From positions 15,772,003 to 15,836,002 of the forward strand of contig NC_135551.1 of the NCBI RefSeq assembly GCF_964340395.1: a stretch of DNA of 64,000 nt, in the 5' to 3' direction. Source of the DNA: Glandiceps talaboti. Its lineage: Eukaryota > Hemichordata > Enteropneusta > Spengelidae. The translations under genes and the position numbers were made by a program. Positions 50,580 to 62,545 of the stretch are shown piece by piece. How positions within the stretch are numbered: the first letter of the stretch is position 1; each line of letters starts with the position of its first letter. Below the pieces are notes generated by a model that saw only the letters and a program-made list of their open reading frames with translations, was not told where the DNA came from and searched no databases.

Positions 50580-51480
50580 CAAACAAATTGGAATGATTTG
50601 CTTCTGATTTCCAGACACCGCCTAAGATGGCGCATGACATAGAGATTGTATTTCGTAAAAATATTAAAATTATTATTTACTTTTTAAAGAGAGGAGATCT
50701 CAAAATGTGACAACGGTGCACTTAAAACGATCTTCTGTCATTTCACAAATAAATTGTGATAATTCTCTTGTCCCTAGAGACTAATCTTTGGGTGTTTATT
50801 ATACACTAGCTTGTCCAAAGTTTCTCAAATTTAAATGATAACTTTACGCGGAAAATCCATAAATGCTCACATTTAATAGAAAACAGAGACGAAACGGTAT
50901 TTTTGTTGTTACAGTTGTGTACTAATTGTCATGGCAAATTATTTTTACTAACACAAATAAGAGTACACCAACTGCAAATGCACTTATCGACGACCCAGCC
51001 TCACCGCTGATGGCGCACTTCATGGCCAGGCAGGTCGCTGAAGTCTGAGCGTGTAATAATAACGAGTCTACAAATGCACATTCACATTTAATCACAGACA
51101 AGTGTGTTACTTGTCTGTGATTTAATCTAGGATGTGAAATATTTTTCTTGGCCATATTTTAAATCTTCCCATGTCGTAGTTAACAAATAAAAAATGATAA
51201 CACTTGATATCAAGTTTAATGAGAATTTCGCGTGATGATTATATTTCTATATTTAAAGCGGCATCTATCATCCCGTACATAGCGTGTTATTATTTCATAA
51301 ATCTATCATTAATACTATATAGATTTTCTGAGATATATATTAAATGTCAAATTAATAATATTTTACTTATAGAATTGAATTAGATATCTATATTAGATAT
51401 TGAGATATGTAAACAGTACATCTCGTTATTTATTACATATTGATTATGATTAAAAGCTTAAAACCTAAGGCACAGGCCTG
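50580..51480. repeat. Duplicated block X, copy 1
   Basis: Aligns with 51500-52640 and 55760-57000. Landmarks are AGAGACGAAACGGTATTT, the CGCTGATGGCGCACTTCAT core, GTGAAATATTTTTCTTGGCC and GGCATCTATCATCCCGTACA. Confidence 0.85.
50922..51043 (-). CDS. Candidate 3'-terminal exon with hydrophobic tail
   Basis: On the minus strand an acceptor-like run (TTATTATTACACGCTCAG) precedes a frame ending KCAISGEAGSSISAFAVGVL then LFVLVKIICHDN and a stop. Small residues followed by a hydrophobic stretch at the extreme C-terminus resemble a GPI-anchor signal or a tail-anchor. The same exon-like core is present but broken in X copies 2 and 3, which fits either a decayed gene family or a repeat with a chance frame. 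No upstream exon was identified with confidence. Confidence 0.3.
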
Positions 51481-51499
51481 TAAATAAAGTTCTTGTTTT

Positions 51500-52640
51500 T
51501 TTCTGATAAATCACCATCATTAATACACATCTACAAAGTTAATGAGTTACACGAAAATTATTTTTAAAAACCGTAATTAAATATTAAACAAATTTAAAGA
51601 GGAAATCTCAAATTGTGTCAACAGTGAATTTCGAATGATCTTCTCAAATTTAACAAAATCGTGATAATTATCTTGTCACTAGAGCCTAAGCTTTAGGTGT
51701 TTAATAAACTCTTTACGTGGGAAATGATCCCCACCCCCACTTCATAATAAAAGAACAGCACAAATTTAATAGTAAACAGAGACGAAACGGTATTTTTCTA
51801 CAGTTGTGTATTAACTTTCAGAGGAAATATTTCTACTAACATAAATATGAGTACACTTAGTCTACTACAAATACACTTCTCCCGATGACCCAGCCTCACC
51901 GCTGATGGCGCACTTGATCATGGGCAAGCGGGTCGCTGAATTCAGATAGATTGTGGTCACATAACGAGTCTACAAATGTAAGTATACCGTTTATAAGGTA
52001 CAGAGAAACGGAAGTAGGGTTTATGAGAACACATCTGTTCAACATACAATGTTCATGTAAAGTGAAATAAACGCTTTGTCTTATATTTCGTATTTTTATT
52101 TTATTTTTGTTAAATTTCTTATGTATATATTCCACTGAAGCAGGGTGTATGAGTTTATATAAACGCCTCTCCAAATTATTTTTGTATTTATTCTAGGATG
52201 TGAACTATTTTTCTTGGCCTTATCTTAGATCTGCCCATTACGTAGTTAACAAAATATTTGTTGAAAGATGATAACACTTGACATCAAATTTAATTAGCAT
52301 TTCGCGTGATAATTATATTTATGTATTTAAAGCGGCATCTATCATCCCGTACATAGCGTGTTATTATATCATAACCCTGTCATTAATACTATATAAATCC
52401 ACTATCGTTTCATGAATGATATGTTTTACTAATGTTAGCAATTAGCATATAGATTTCCTATTGAGATATATATGTATATGTCATGACATACAATTCTACT
52501 TGTAGAATTGCATTAGATATTTAGATAAGATGTAAACAGTACATCTTTATTATCAAAGTCATATTACCTGCTTGTATGTTAATACAAAATCTATGGTTTA
52601 TTATTTTTTATATTGATTATGATTACAGTAAAAGTTTAAA
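51500..52640. repeat. Duplicated block X, copy 2
   Basis: Shares with copy 1 the strings AGAGACGAAACGGTATTTTT, CCCAGCCTCACCGCTGATGG, and AAAGCGGCATCTATCATCCC. It has insertions around 51960-52170 that are also present in copy 3 (AGAGAAACGGAAGT, CATCTGTTC-ACATACAATG), so copies 2 and 3 share features absent from copy 1. Confidence 0.85.
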
Positions 52641-52729
52641 CCTAAGGCATAGACCCGTAAATAACAAATGCTACTGTATATTGTGACACTTCAGGGTTTT
52701 AGACGGGCCCATTAAGTTAACCGTCATGG

Positions 52730-53420
52730 ATTGTGATAGAAGCAAACAGATATAAACAAAGACATAGGCAGATAAAGAACCTTTGAACGTAGTAGCAATG
52801 TCTTGTCAGTATAAGATACTTTGCTCTTCCTATCTTTGTTCCGATTATTATATCACATGATTAAAACTAAACTATTTTCGTTACTACCATAAACTAGGTG
52901 AGTAATTATATTTTGCGGACATGTTGTGGACGAAGTAAGTTACATTACAGATGAAACACTAATAATCTATTACTTTCATTGTTTTACAGTTTTGATCATT
53001 ATGAATTAGGTCTCATAGAAACATAATATTAATAAAAATACCAAATTTTATAAAGGCATCTAAACAGTATTGAGTGCATTTTACCACTCCGGCCCTCATC
53101 TAACGTTATGCAAATAAAGAACTTCAAAGAAAGCACATACAAAGCAAACAAATCTTTTTTCTGATAAATCACTGTCACTACTACACAGCTACAAAGTTAA
53201 CAATATGAATTTATCATAATAACAACTTGAAGTACTGATGCATATGGATTGATTGTTGTGTGGAAATAGTACTGCACCTTGCACGCAATATTACTGTTTC
53301 CAAATTTAACAATATATTTCCTTTCAAAATTAGTTGAAGGTAATTTCATCTCAGCTATATAATTCAAGGCCAATCCGACATGGGTTGATAGACAGTTCAT
53401 GGCTTAACAAGTTAAAGCTC
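52730..53420. repeat. Duplicated block Y, copy 2
   Basis: Partner of 49740-50500. A minus-strand frame from 53400 (MNCLSTHVGLALNYIAEMKL) is open here for 67 codons but carries stops in copy 1, so coding is doubtful. Confidence 0.75.
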
Positions 53421-54870
53421 AGTAGTTGATAACAACGTACACTCGAGTGTTTATACTGTGGCGGTTGGATATTATCATATGCCATGTATTTAGCGTTAGG
53501 TTGTTTTCTGATATTTCCTACAGTAACGATTCGTGGTGTAGACTGGGAGTACTAATGGAACTTCTAAACGTAACCTTCAGACATGTAGAAAAGTCACATG
53601 GGGTATATATTCCCACTATTCCCAAACATGGAATACAACCCTGAAACGTAAGCCTTAGTGTATTTTGTATTCTATTAGCCTAATGTTGAGAGAGATTTAG
53701 TAAAAAAGGGGGTTACTCAACCTTGGGACCCACTTGGGATGATGTAACTTTGAGAATACTCCGTACTCCCGCGATTTCGTAGCCGTCTTCTCCGTTCTCA
53801 CTGACTAGGCAAGCTGCACAGTGCACTGGGTAGCCATCTGTCTCTTTCGATAAAGGTGACGGTGGTAGATGCTATACGAACTGCGAGTAGTATAGCGAGA
53901 AACTGGGCTTTATAAATTTAAAACCAGAGTTCTGTCCCCGACGTACCAAAACTGCTGTCGTCTCGTATGACTATTTTGAATTCGAAATAAAAGTGAAGGT
54001 TCATCTGAAACGCCAGTACTTGCTGTGCGTTCTGCTTGTTAAGTATAATGTTTTTGGGAGCGAGACGTAGACTTCGAACTTGCAGCGATCACCCGATCGC
54101 TCCATAACTTACTCAAGTCAACGGATCTGTTTCGACTAGCACGCACGGGGTTCGAATGCGACAATTCTATGGTCATGGTTTTGTTCATTGTGTAGCCGAG
54201 GTATATATGGCGCCCTCACTTTGTCTTTATTTCATACCTTTGTTTTTCGTACTAGTTTTAATTATGTATGCATTTCTTTTGACTGATGTCCACCTATGCT
54301 TTGCTACATAGCCACCTGTTTGATTTAGACATCTTATGAATACTTGGTTCTATGTTTGATTTGTGTCTTCATGTCACTGTACAACAGTCCTTAGAGCAGT
54401 ACACAAGTGTCTCTATTGCAGTAAAACCACTTATAAACGTTACCTTTGTATTGGGATGGTCAACGGAGTTTGATCCAAGAAGTCATACGTTGTTGCTGTA
54501 GAAGTGTAATTATACTGCAGAACTGAGAAGAGGCAGAGCTGTGTCAAGGAGACTGTCTTATTAGGAAATTCTGTGTTGTGTGTACGTGTCGCCGTCGGTA
54601 CAGTATAAAGGGTGTGACTTTAAAGGCCTGTGCTATTGTGTTGTGTTGAAGTCCGTGAACTATTGCTCAATTATTCCCTTTCGTGTCGTGACATTTATTT
54701 AAACTAGAAATTCTGAACTACTACTATTATTTCGTCCGAATATAAATTGATGGTGTAGGAGTGTCCGTCGTCTTTCTGAAATTTTGTGGAACTATATGTG
54801 TTCTCACCAAGTGTAGGAGTTGCTGGACTAACCTTATTGTTCTACGCGCGGTGTACTAACTATCAAGTTT
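53421..54870. other. Unique stretch between duplicated blocks
   Basis: Less AT-rich than the flanking blocks. It contains a CGGGGTTCGAATGCG string resembling a tRNA B box (about 54147), but I find no A box or tRNA fold. No gene, LTR pair or domain can be supported. Confidence 0.35.
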
Positions 54871-54871
54871 C

Positions 54872-55145
54872 GTTCAAGAATAGTGGCAGCCATCTTGTAG
54901 ACGCGAACTTGATTCTGCTTCTTTAGTTCAAGAATAGTGGCAGCCATCTTGTAGACGCGAACTTGATTCTGCTTCTTTTTCGTTCAAGAATAGTGGCAGC
55001 CATCTTGTAGACGCGAACTTTATTCTGCTTCTTTCGCGCGAACTTTATTCTGCTTCTTTCGTTCAAGAATAGTGGCAGCCATCTTGTAGACGCGAACTGT
55101 ATTGTGTTTCGTTCAAGAATAGTGGCAGCCATCTTGTAGACGCGA
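54872..55145. repeat. Minisatellite with a YY1-like motif, five copies
   Basis: The core GTTCAAGAATAGTGGCAGCC, continuing ATCTTGTAGACGCGAACT, occurs at 54872, 54926, 54982, 55061 and 55111 with spacings of 54, 56, 79 and 50 bp. Cores are identical over more than 30 bp while spacers vary (TTGATTCTGCTTCTTT type). On the minus strand each core reads CAAGATGGCTGCC, close to the YY1 consensus core AAGATGGCGGC. The lysine/arginine-rich open frame is an artefact. Confidence 0.95.
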
Positions 55146-55759
55146 ACTTTATTTTACTTCTTTAATGTATTTAGTTCCTCCAGTTTCAGCTTCGTAACAT
55201 TTAATTACTTACAGTTCCGGCGATATTTAAAACAGTCAATTGAAGTAATATTTCATTTTATAGCGTTTAACATATTTTCCACGTTATTATACAGGATACA
55301 CTTACTGCGGTAAATCAATTTAAACTACTCATTGTAATATTATTTCAGTATACAAATCAATTTAGGATACTTATTGTAATATTATTTTCATTTGTATAAA
55401 TCAACTCAAGACAATTTGTCGTATACTATTAATTATTTTTTGAAATTTAGAAATAACTTATTGTAAACTTAATATTAATTAATCCTTGAGAACGGATCCG
55501 ATAGTATTTACTTTCTTTACTGAAAGGTTATTTTGTAGATATTGTAATTTATGTTGATAAGTAAAAGCATACCATCAGTTCATTTATACCTATATAATCT
55601 TGTGCCATTCATTTTAGTATTTATAACTATTGTCCCTGAACCCAAGTCCCCACGACGGCATCAATCATACGCAACCTTAGCCCCGTAAGACTGTGTTGCT
55701 TACAATTGGCTATCCCAAATTTATGGCAATCCAATTGAATGACAACAAGCACATAGTTA
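55146..55759. other. AT-rich spacer
   Basis: Short direct repeats of TAAATCAATTTA-like sequence at about 55310-55400. No gene is supported. Confidence 0.4.
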
Positions 55760-57000
55760 ACTTCTTTAATTTGCAAGCTGTACTGATTAGAATTAGACTG
55801 TTTTCTTTCTGATTTCCCATCATTACCTAAAATGGTGCACCACATTTGGCGATATTTGTATTTTTCGTAAAAATTTAAATTGTTATTTGTTTTTAAAAAA
55901 AGAAGAGATCTCAAACTGCATTTCGAACGATCTTCTGTCATTTAACAAAATCGTGACAATTGTCTTGTCACCCAGTGGAGACGACGCTTCAGGTGTTTAT
56001 TTAACGCTTTTAAGACTATTTTAACACTACGTCTTGTCAAAAGTCTCTTAAATGGAAATGATAACTTTACAGTCATGGAAAATCCATAAAACGCTCATAT
56101 TTCATACAGAGACGAAACGGTATTTGTCTCTTGTGTACTAATGTTCAGAGCAAATTATTTCTCCCAACATAAATAGGCGTACTCTACTACAAATGCACTT
56201 CTCTCGATCACACAGCACCATCGCTGATGGCGCACTTCATCGCCAAGCGGGTCGCTGAAGTCAGCGAGTGATAATTAGTTTACAAATATATGTATACAGT
56301 TTAGAGATACAGAGAAACGGAAGTGGAGTTTGATGAGACACACATCTGTTCGACATACAATGTTCATGTATAGTTTTGTGTTATATTTAGTATTTTTATT
56401 TTTGTTAAATTCCTAATGTATATTCCACTGGAGCAGGATGTATAAGTTTAGGAAAACGCCACACCTCATTATCATTGCATTTGATTAAGGATGTGAAATA
56501 TTTCTCTTGACATTCTCTTTGATTTGCCCATTTCGTAATTAACAAAATATAAATGAATGAATGAATGAATGAATGAATGAATGAATGAATGAATGAATGA
56601 ATGAATGAATGAAAAAAAAAATAAAAAAATAAAAAAATAAAAAATTATCTCATAAAAAGTGATAACACTGTTTATATTTCTATAAAGTGACATCTATCAT
56701 GCCGTGCATTGCGTGCTCTTATATGATCATGATCATATCTACCAAGCCAACTCAACGGTGAAAATTACAACGGAAATAGAAAAAACAATAATGTCACTGC
56801 TTATTCCCCATTGATGGCATCTAATGAGTCATCAAAGGATGAAATTAATTTAATTCATTACACTTCCATACATATATAATTGAATTATATATTTAGATTA
56901 GATATTAAGATATGTAAACAGTACACCTTTATTATCAAAGTCATGTTACCTGCTTATATGGGAATTATAATGAAAATCTATGGTTCACTATTTATTACAT
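55760..57000. repeat. Duplicated block X, copy 3
   Basis: Shares GAGACGAAACGGTATTTGTC, CGCTGATGGCGCACTTCATC, AGAGAAACGGAAGTGGAGTT and ACATACAATGTTCATGTA with the other copies. It includes an (AATG)n tract at about 56553-56612 followed by A-rich sequence that the others lack. Confidence 0.85.
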
Positions 57001-58524
57001 TAATTATTGTTTAAAGTTTAAACCTAAAACACTGACCTGTAAATGACAATGTATCCTGTGACATTTTAAATTTTTAGACGGGAAAAGTAAAAAACTAACC
57101 TACAAGATTAGGTTCAAATAAATCCGCAAATTTTACTGTGATGACAGATAAATATACCTATACTCATAAACCAGTGTAACTTAAAGTTGCAAAATAAGTT
57201 TCTGACGACTGGGGAAGAGAAAGGGAAACATTGAGAAACATGCTATTGTACGATTGTAGATAGTTATAGAACACTGATTATCACTACACTCTAACATATG
57301 AAAATATTGAATAACATTTATTGTTTTATATTTAATATCTCTCAATTACAGATGTTTGTCATAGTCACGTTCTTTATAATCGAAGTTTGGGTGATTTTTA
57401 CATAATAAACAGTTTAGTCTCTTACTGTCGTTTTTTTGTCTCTTATCTTTACTTTCATTAACATACTAGAATTAAATCATTTTTTAAGACTCCCACGGTG
57501 CCAAAGTGTATTAATTAGTAATATGTAATGAGTTGTTGTGAGTATTAGTATTGTTTGGAAAGAAATGACAAATCCCAAATCTCTCAATTAACACTTATGT
57601 CTTCAAACATTGAATAATTGTTTACCAAAGCAAGTAACTCGACCAAAATTGTGCAATGCTTCCCCTGATCGATCTACTTCTTTAAGTCCCACAAAAACGC
57701 CCACATTCCTATAGTAATGGCGACATTTCAGCTGATTCTGTTCCTCTGTTATCCGTCTTAATTTAATCATAGACCATGTATAATCGAATTTTATTCAGTT
57801 ATTCAATTGACATTATAAAATGTAAACAATTGGAAATTATGTTAACTAAACCTCAATAATAGATGTGTCAATAATAATATGTTAACTACTGCAGAGACGA
57901 TTCCATAATCCCTATAGTCAATCTACTGAACAAAGGGGAAATATAACAAATGTCTTTAAGATCACAAAATATCAACATTAACTCCATACTTGACAGAAAC
58001 ACTTTTAATATGACCATACAATAATAATATGGTACTGTTAAAGTTACCAAATAATTGATGTTTGTTGAATATCATGAAGATTTATTATCTACTCGATGTT
58101 AAAACGTTGGTATTAATTATCGTTTCTGATTCTAGTATTATCACTGTGTGGCTAACACAAACACTAATAATTAAAGGTGAAGTGTAACTTGTTATATTAT
58201 AAACAATTATATGCTAAATTTAGCAGCAAAACTGTAATCTATGACACAAGAAATAACAATGTATATATAAACAAAGAACGAACTAACCATAACTCAGGTC
58301 CATTAATAATCAATGTTTCCTGAGATTTCTAATATTTACGGGTTGTGCCAGCTACACTTCAATATACCGTTCAGGTGAATGGCCAAAATGTTAATCAGCT
58401 TTGTAGATCAAATGATTTACAAAAGTTATAACGCACAAGCAGTTCAAAGTTCTGAGCATTGATGTTCCGATCTTTCTTGGTCGACTATCTTCATTAGAAT
58501 GACAAATTCTATAATGAAAACTGA
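57001..58524. other. AT-rich stretch without a supported gene
   Basis: No open frame of note, no tandem repeat and no element boundary detected. Confidence 0.45.
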
Positions 58525-58865
58525 CCATTAGGTGGCGGTCTGGTCAACCGATCGTTACCAAGGGTATATTTGCGCATCGGGGGGACAATTGAAAACCAGG
58601 GTCAAGGAACACCACAAATCAGTAAGGGACAACATTGTAGCATCGACCTTAACTGAACACTCTCGCAGCTACAATCATAACATCGACTGAGACTAATTTT
58701 TTATTGATTCATCCCGCATGATTTCCAGGGAAAGTTCATGGGGCTATCAACATCAGAAGGTATAATCCCAAGATCAACAAAGACGGGGGGTGGGGGGGGG
58801 GGGTGGGCATCAAACTACCTACAATCTACAATCCACTGTTCATACCGCCACCTAGTGGTCAGCTG
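58525..58865 (+). pseudogene. Penelope-like element GIY-YIG endonuclease remnant
   Basis: The frame reads TRVKEHHKSVRDN, LTEHSRSYNHNID, then after a frame change GAINIRRYNPKINKDGG. The pattern TRxxEHxKxVR, AxxEHxxxxxHxIDW and a basic AIxIRxxxPxxNxDGG tail is typical of the GIY-YIG C-terminus of Penelope-like elements. The preceding GIY and YIG motifs are not visible. CTGACCATTAGGTGGCGGTC (about 58522) and an inverted near-copy ending CCGCCACCTAGTGGTCAGC (about 58846) flank it, consistent with the terminal inverted structure of such elements. Confidence 0.75.
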
Positions 58866-60252
58866 GAACTATGGAATTTTGACGAGGATTGTTACTAAGA
58901 CAGGTCGAAAGGTAAAATGTTAACAATTTGGAACTTTCGGGTGCTTGGACCAACTCGTCACCATTATCAACTTATTGTTGAATACTTACACAACAACTTT
59001 ATCTAGTGTCGTATTTATATTATTTTTTGCCCTAACAAGAGAATGGCTTATCGAGTTAGCAGAGATAACTTTACGCTCACAAATGGTCAATGAATTAGTT
59101 GTTTTTTTTAACTTTCATATCATATGAATTTTAGCTCTACTTATTCTTTTCTTGGTTTTAATTGAGCATGCGATCTAGAGACTTGCATAATATTAATATC
59201 AATGCCACGCCAATGGCGATGGCAACTATAGTCGACTATGATTTTTTTTTGACCGAGGACAATGCTTTAATTGACTGTAGTATATATAATGGCTGACATA
59301 TCTCAAGGTTCACCACCAGAGGGCGTAAGTATTACGTCGAAGAGGAGTATGTACGTGTATGTCACTTATAATAATATTAGTAAGAATACCAGAATCCCTT
59401 CTAATGAGAATACTATATCACTTCTGGTGAATGAAATAAGACATGCACTTGTACTTGACACTTGTTCATAAGATTTGTTTAATCTTCATATTTATTGAAA
59501 AGAAATGAAACTATTTTGATATTTCCAAAAACGATCTAGCAGACATAAGATATTAGTGAAAAACTGGTACTTGGCGCTACATTACTGATGTAATTAATTC
59601 TATATATCTGTACTTGTTATTATTTTTATAATACAAGAAAGCATATGCCTAGAAGTGACTACGACTAAGACATAACCATTTAAACATACACTTTGCTAGC
59701 ATTTCGTGCCTTGAGGTTTACTACATTTAGATATTATACAACATAGAAGTCATGTAACAGTTATTCTTAATTATTTTAAGATAATGTAGTCAGGATAAAA
59801 AATAATTTGAAATTGTTTTCATTTTATGATGATATGCCGCGACGTATGAAGTTTTAAAAACACATTGTATTTCAAGTAATACCGTGTTTTCTGAATCAAT
59901 TGAGAATTAGTAACACTGTGCATATTCCAATATTGAAAAAAGTTTGTTTCTTGGTTACAAGTTAAAGTTCTACAATGAAAAAAAATACGAAAAGCAATTT
60001 TCATAAAATAGACAACAGGTAAACTTTCACTGATGCACTGTTCATTAACTGCCATGTCTATGTCTACAGTAATTACAGTGACTTAGTATTTCATTTGATT
60101 CATTGCTGTACTGTTTATATACTGTCATATGTCTATGTCTATACTTTAATTACAGTTGTTTGCATTCATCTACATAAGAATAGTATTGTGACTAGTTAGT
60201 CATATGAAATTAATGTATATAAATAATAAAAACATACATACTAAATACCTAC
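58866..60252. other. Stretch without a firm gene
   Basis: A minus-strand acceptor-like TTTTTTTTCATTGTAG at about 59970-59985 could open a last exon of the death-fold model. In the phase left by the preceding exon it would add only two residues and then a stop. A 60-codon plus-strand frame at 59289-59471 (MADISQGSPPEGVSITSKRS) has no domain. Confidence 0.3.
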
Positions 60253-60512
60253 CAACATATGATGTAGGAATCTGATCACTAAGGTCACGTCTACCTATAT
60301 TCTTCAAAACGTTTTGTAGAATGTCACATTTCCAAGGTCGAAGACTGTGACGACTGTTTTCCAATGCTTTAATCAGATAGTATGGACTGTTAATCTTCTC
60401 AAGATCGTCTTCAGCTATATAGTCTTTACAGACTCTCTTCATCTGAACAAATTCATCTGTGACGTCATTCAATAGAAAGTAATCATGAGAGTAATACAAT
60501 GGTAAATCCCAA
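60253..60512 (-). CDS. Death-effector-domain-like exon
   Basis: The minus-strand exon between an acceptor (TTAATAG) and a GTAGGT donor encodes about 86 residues. Visible are FVQMKRVCKDYIAEDDLEKI, SPYYLIKALENSRHSLRPWK and CDILQNVLKNIGRRDLSDQI. This order of amphipathic helices ending in the RxDL signature of helix 6 is characteristic of death effector domains, which mediate homotypic contacts in caspase-8/FADD-type apoptotic and innate signalling. The first helix (LPLYYSHDYFLLNDV) is less typical. The acceptor leaves one base before TGG, which matches the phase of the donor of the upstream exon at 61659. Domain call by motif only. Confidence 0.5.
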
Positions 60513-61155
60513 CTATTAATGTACACACTATACATAACACTCTTAACTTCTAAAATATATTCTCAGATATTTCCATAGAGTATATCAACTGTTTATCAGT
60601 GTAATTCTTCGTTAATGGTGTATTGTGTTGTTTTTGATGTTTTACCGAAACTATAGGTTGACGACCTCCTAAATAAATCCATAGCAGGTTTTGGGTGCGA
60701 CAGGAAGAATAAGAATACTACTACATAATAATAATATAGATTCACTGTCTTTGTTTCACCAGGATGTATAGTAATAGTTAAGTAAGCTCTGTATATGACG
60801 TAAATGGTCCATTTGTCACGTCACTAATTGTACAATACAGATTGTAATGGTATTTGATTTATTCAACTTTATCAAAATATATGTAGATGTTTTCATCTGT
60901 GGGCTTATTCACTTTAATCAGAATGATTTTATTAAAACGATTGTAAATTTTCACTGAGATGTTTTAAATATATAGATCCCGAGTATGGTGACAAATAAGG
61001 ATTTTCGTCGAAGTAATGATATATTTTCAGTGATGTAGACTAAATATCCCGATATTGCTGTATAGCGTTATGTGGGTAGGTCATACGGTGCATTCAATAT
61101 TTGTCTTGTTTATTAGATGAAAAGAGTGACTGAGCCAAAAAGAAAACATCTCATC

Positions 61156-61156
<1 letters not shown>

Positions 61157-61192
<36 letters not shown>
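61157..61192. repeat. (CAA)n microsatellite
   Basis: Twelve CAA units within the candidate intron between the two exons of the death-fold model. Confidence 0.95.
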
Positions 61193-61194
<2 letters not shown>

Positions 61195-61658
61195 CTCTCT
61201 TGACAATATTACAATTTTACACGGAGTGATTTTGAAGGTCACAACAATTTCAAAAAGGAGTAGACTGACGGTAATAATAAAAATACAATTTCATTGACAA
61301 AGTGAAGTTAAATTTAAATGAACGAAGTTTCAAATACACTTTACAACCATGCTATACAATTGCAAATACTATATAAGAAAACCATTCTCTATGTTTATCT
61401 TTTTAAATCATCAGTTATTGATGTATAGATTGATATTTTTTATAATGTCATTGCCAACTTTCACTATTGGTTACTAATGAATATATTTTTATTTTAAAAT
61501 CTTGCAGTACATACCAAGTACAAAATGTAAAGTTTCTCATGAAGTACGACTAACCAAATATAACTGTACAACTAATTTTGCCAGCTTACAAACTGTCATA
61601 ATGTTTTTCTTTGATTATTATCAAGCTCACCGAAACATAAAACGATTTAGTGTCTTAC

Positions 61659-61894
61659 CGTTTGATAATTTCTCGTTTATGATATCCCTCATTCGAAACC
61701 AATCTCCGAATATAAAATTCATATTGCCTTATACCAATCACTGTCAATCTTACAAAGTACTCCCTACACGATGATTGGTCATCTCTGTGGTCAACTTGAA
61801 TTACGCCAGGAGTGTAAATCACGACATTCTTAGTTAAAGATGAAACATAGAAAAATACAATTAACAGATTCAAATATGTATTTATTCTGTTCAT
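61659..61894 (-). CDS. Candidate first exon of the death-fold gene
   Basis: The minus-strand ATG at 61894 opens a frame with a hydrophobic N-terminal stretch (LNLLIVFFYVSSL) that could act as a signal or anchor. It continues with DDQSSCREYFVRLTVIGIRQ and REIIK, then a good GTAAGA donor at 61658. The leftover two bases match the one-base phase of the acceptor at 60512, so the two exons join in frame, which happens by chance one time in three. The frame is open upstream of the ATG to a stop near 61990, so this could instead be an internal exon. A secretory signal upstream of a cytosolic death fold would be unusual, which lowers confidence. Confidence 0.35.
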
Positions 61895-62447
61895 ATGACG
61901 TGTAAGCCTTACATTTATATATGTAACTAAAGTAACAGGAAGTGAAAATAAACTTCTGGACTTTGTTCCTTTAACTTCGTTGACAACACAATTATGTCTA
62001 TTTCACAAAGTAAGCTGGAATACCCATGTAATTATACATAATATAACACTTTGCTACATAGTAAGACAATGCTGTCTGTCTCACCTAACAATCGTCACAA
62101 TAAAATCACGTATATTTCACTGTTTTTAAACAGGGACTGTGTCTAACTCACCTTAGTCATGAAGGTTTGGTTGTTGTTAATGTAACGTCATTTGCGCATG
62201 CCCACTGTGCAGTATATTTACAGCCTTATATATTAACCAACATATTTATTTACATGCAATTCCATAGACTTACACAAGTCAACAGGACCCCCTCAATTTA
62301 TTTTGAATAAAAGTACATTTGTAGCAAATATCTGGAAAACTAATTTGAAAATACGAATATGCAGATATAAAAAACACACCTGCTATTGCACCTAGATCAA
62401 TCCAGGATTTGTTACAAAATAAAATCGGAGTGTCTAGTACCACCCCG

Positions 62448-62545
62448 GTGTCAGTAGCCCGCCCTCACTAGAACGGCTCCTGCCACCGCGGTGGCAGTAG
62501 CCGTTCCAGTGAGGAACGGCTAGTGCCACCACCCATTCCTCGTCC
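62448..62545. repeat. GC-rich palindromic cluster
   Basis: GAACGGCTCCTGCCACCGCG pairs with the following CGGTGGCAGTAGCCGTTCC around a perfect CCACCGCGGTGG centre. Degenerate copies (CCACCCCGGTGTCAGTAGCC before, GGAACGGCTAGTGCCACCAC after) extend the hairpin family. It contrasts sharply with the AT-rich surroundings and may be a foldback element or a regulatory hairpin. Confidence 0.65.

Noticed and set aside
53197-53400. Minus-strand 67-codon gene in block Y copy 2
   Set aside because: The homologous frame in copy 1 has stops, and no domain or convincing splice sites are present.
54130-54175. tRNA gene suggested by a GGTTCGAATGC string
   Set aside because: No A box at the right distance and no foldable acceptor stem.
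54872-55145. CRISPR-like array with conserved cores and variable spacers
   Set aside because: Spacers are variants of one sequence and lengths vary from about 12 to 41 bp; no cas genes, eukaryotic context.
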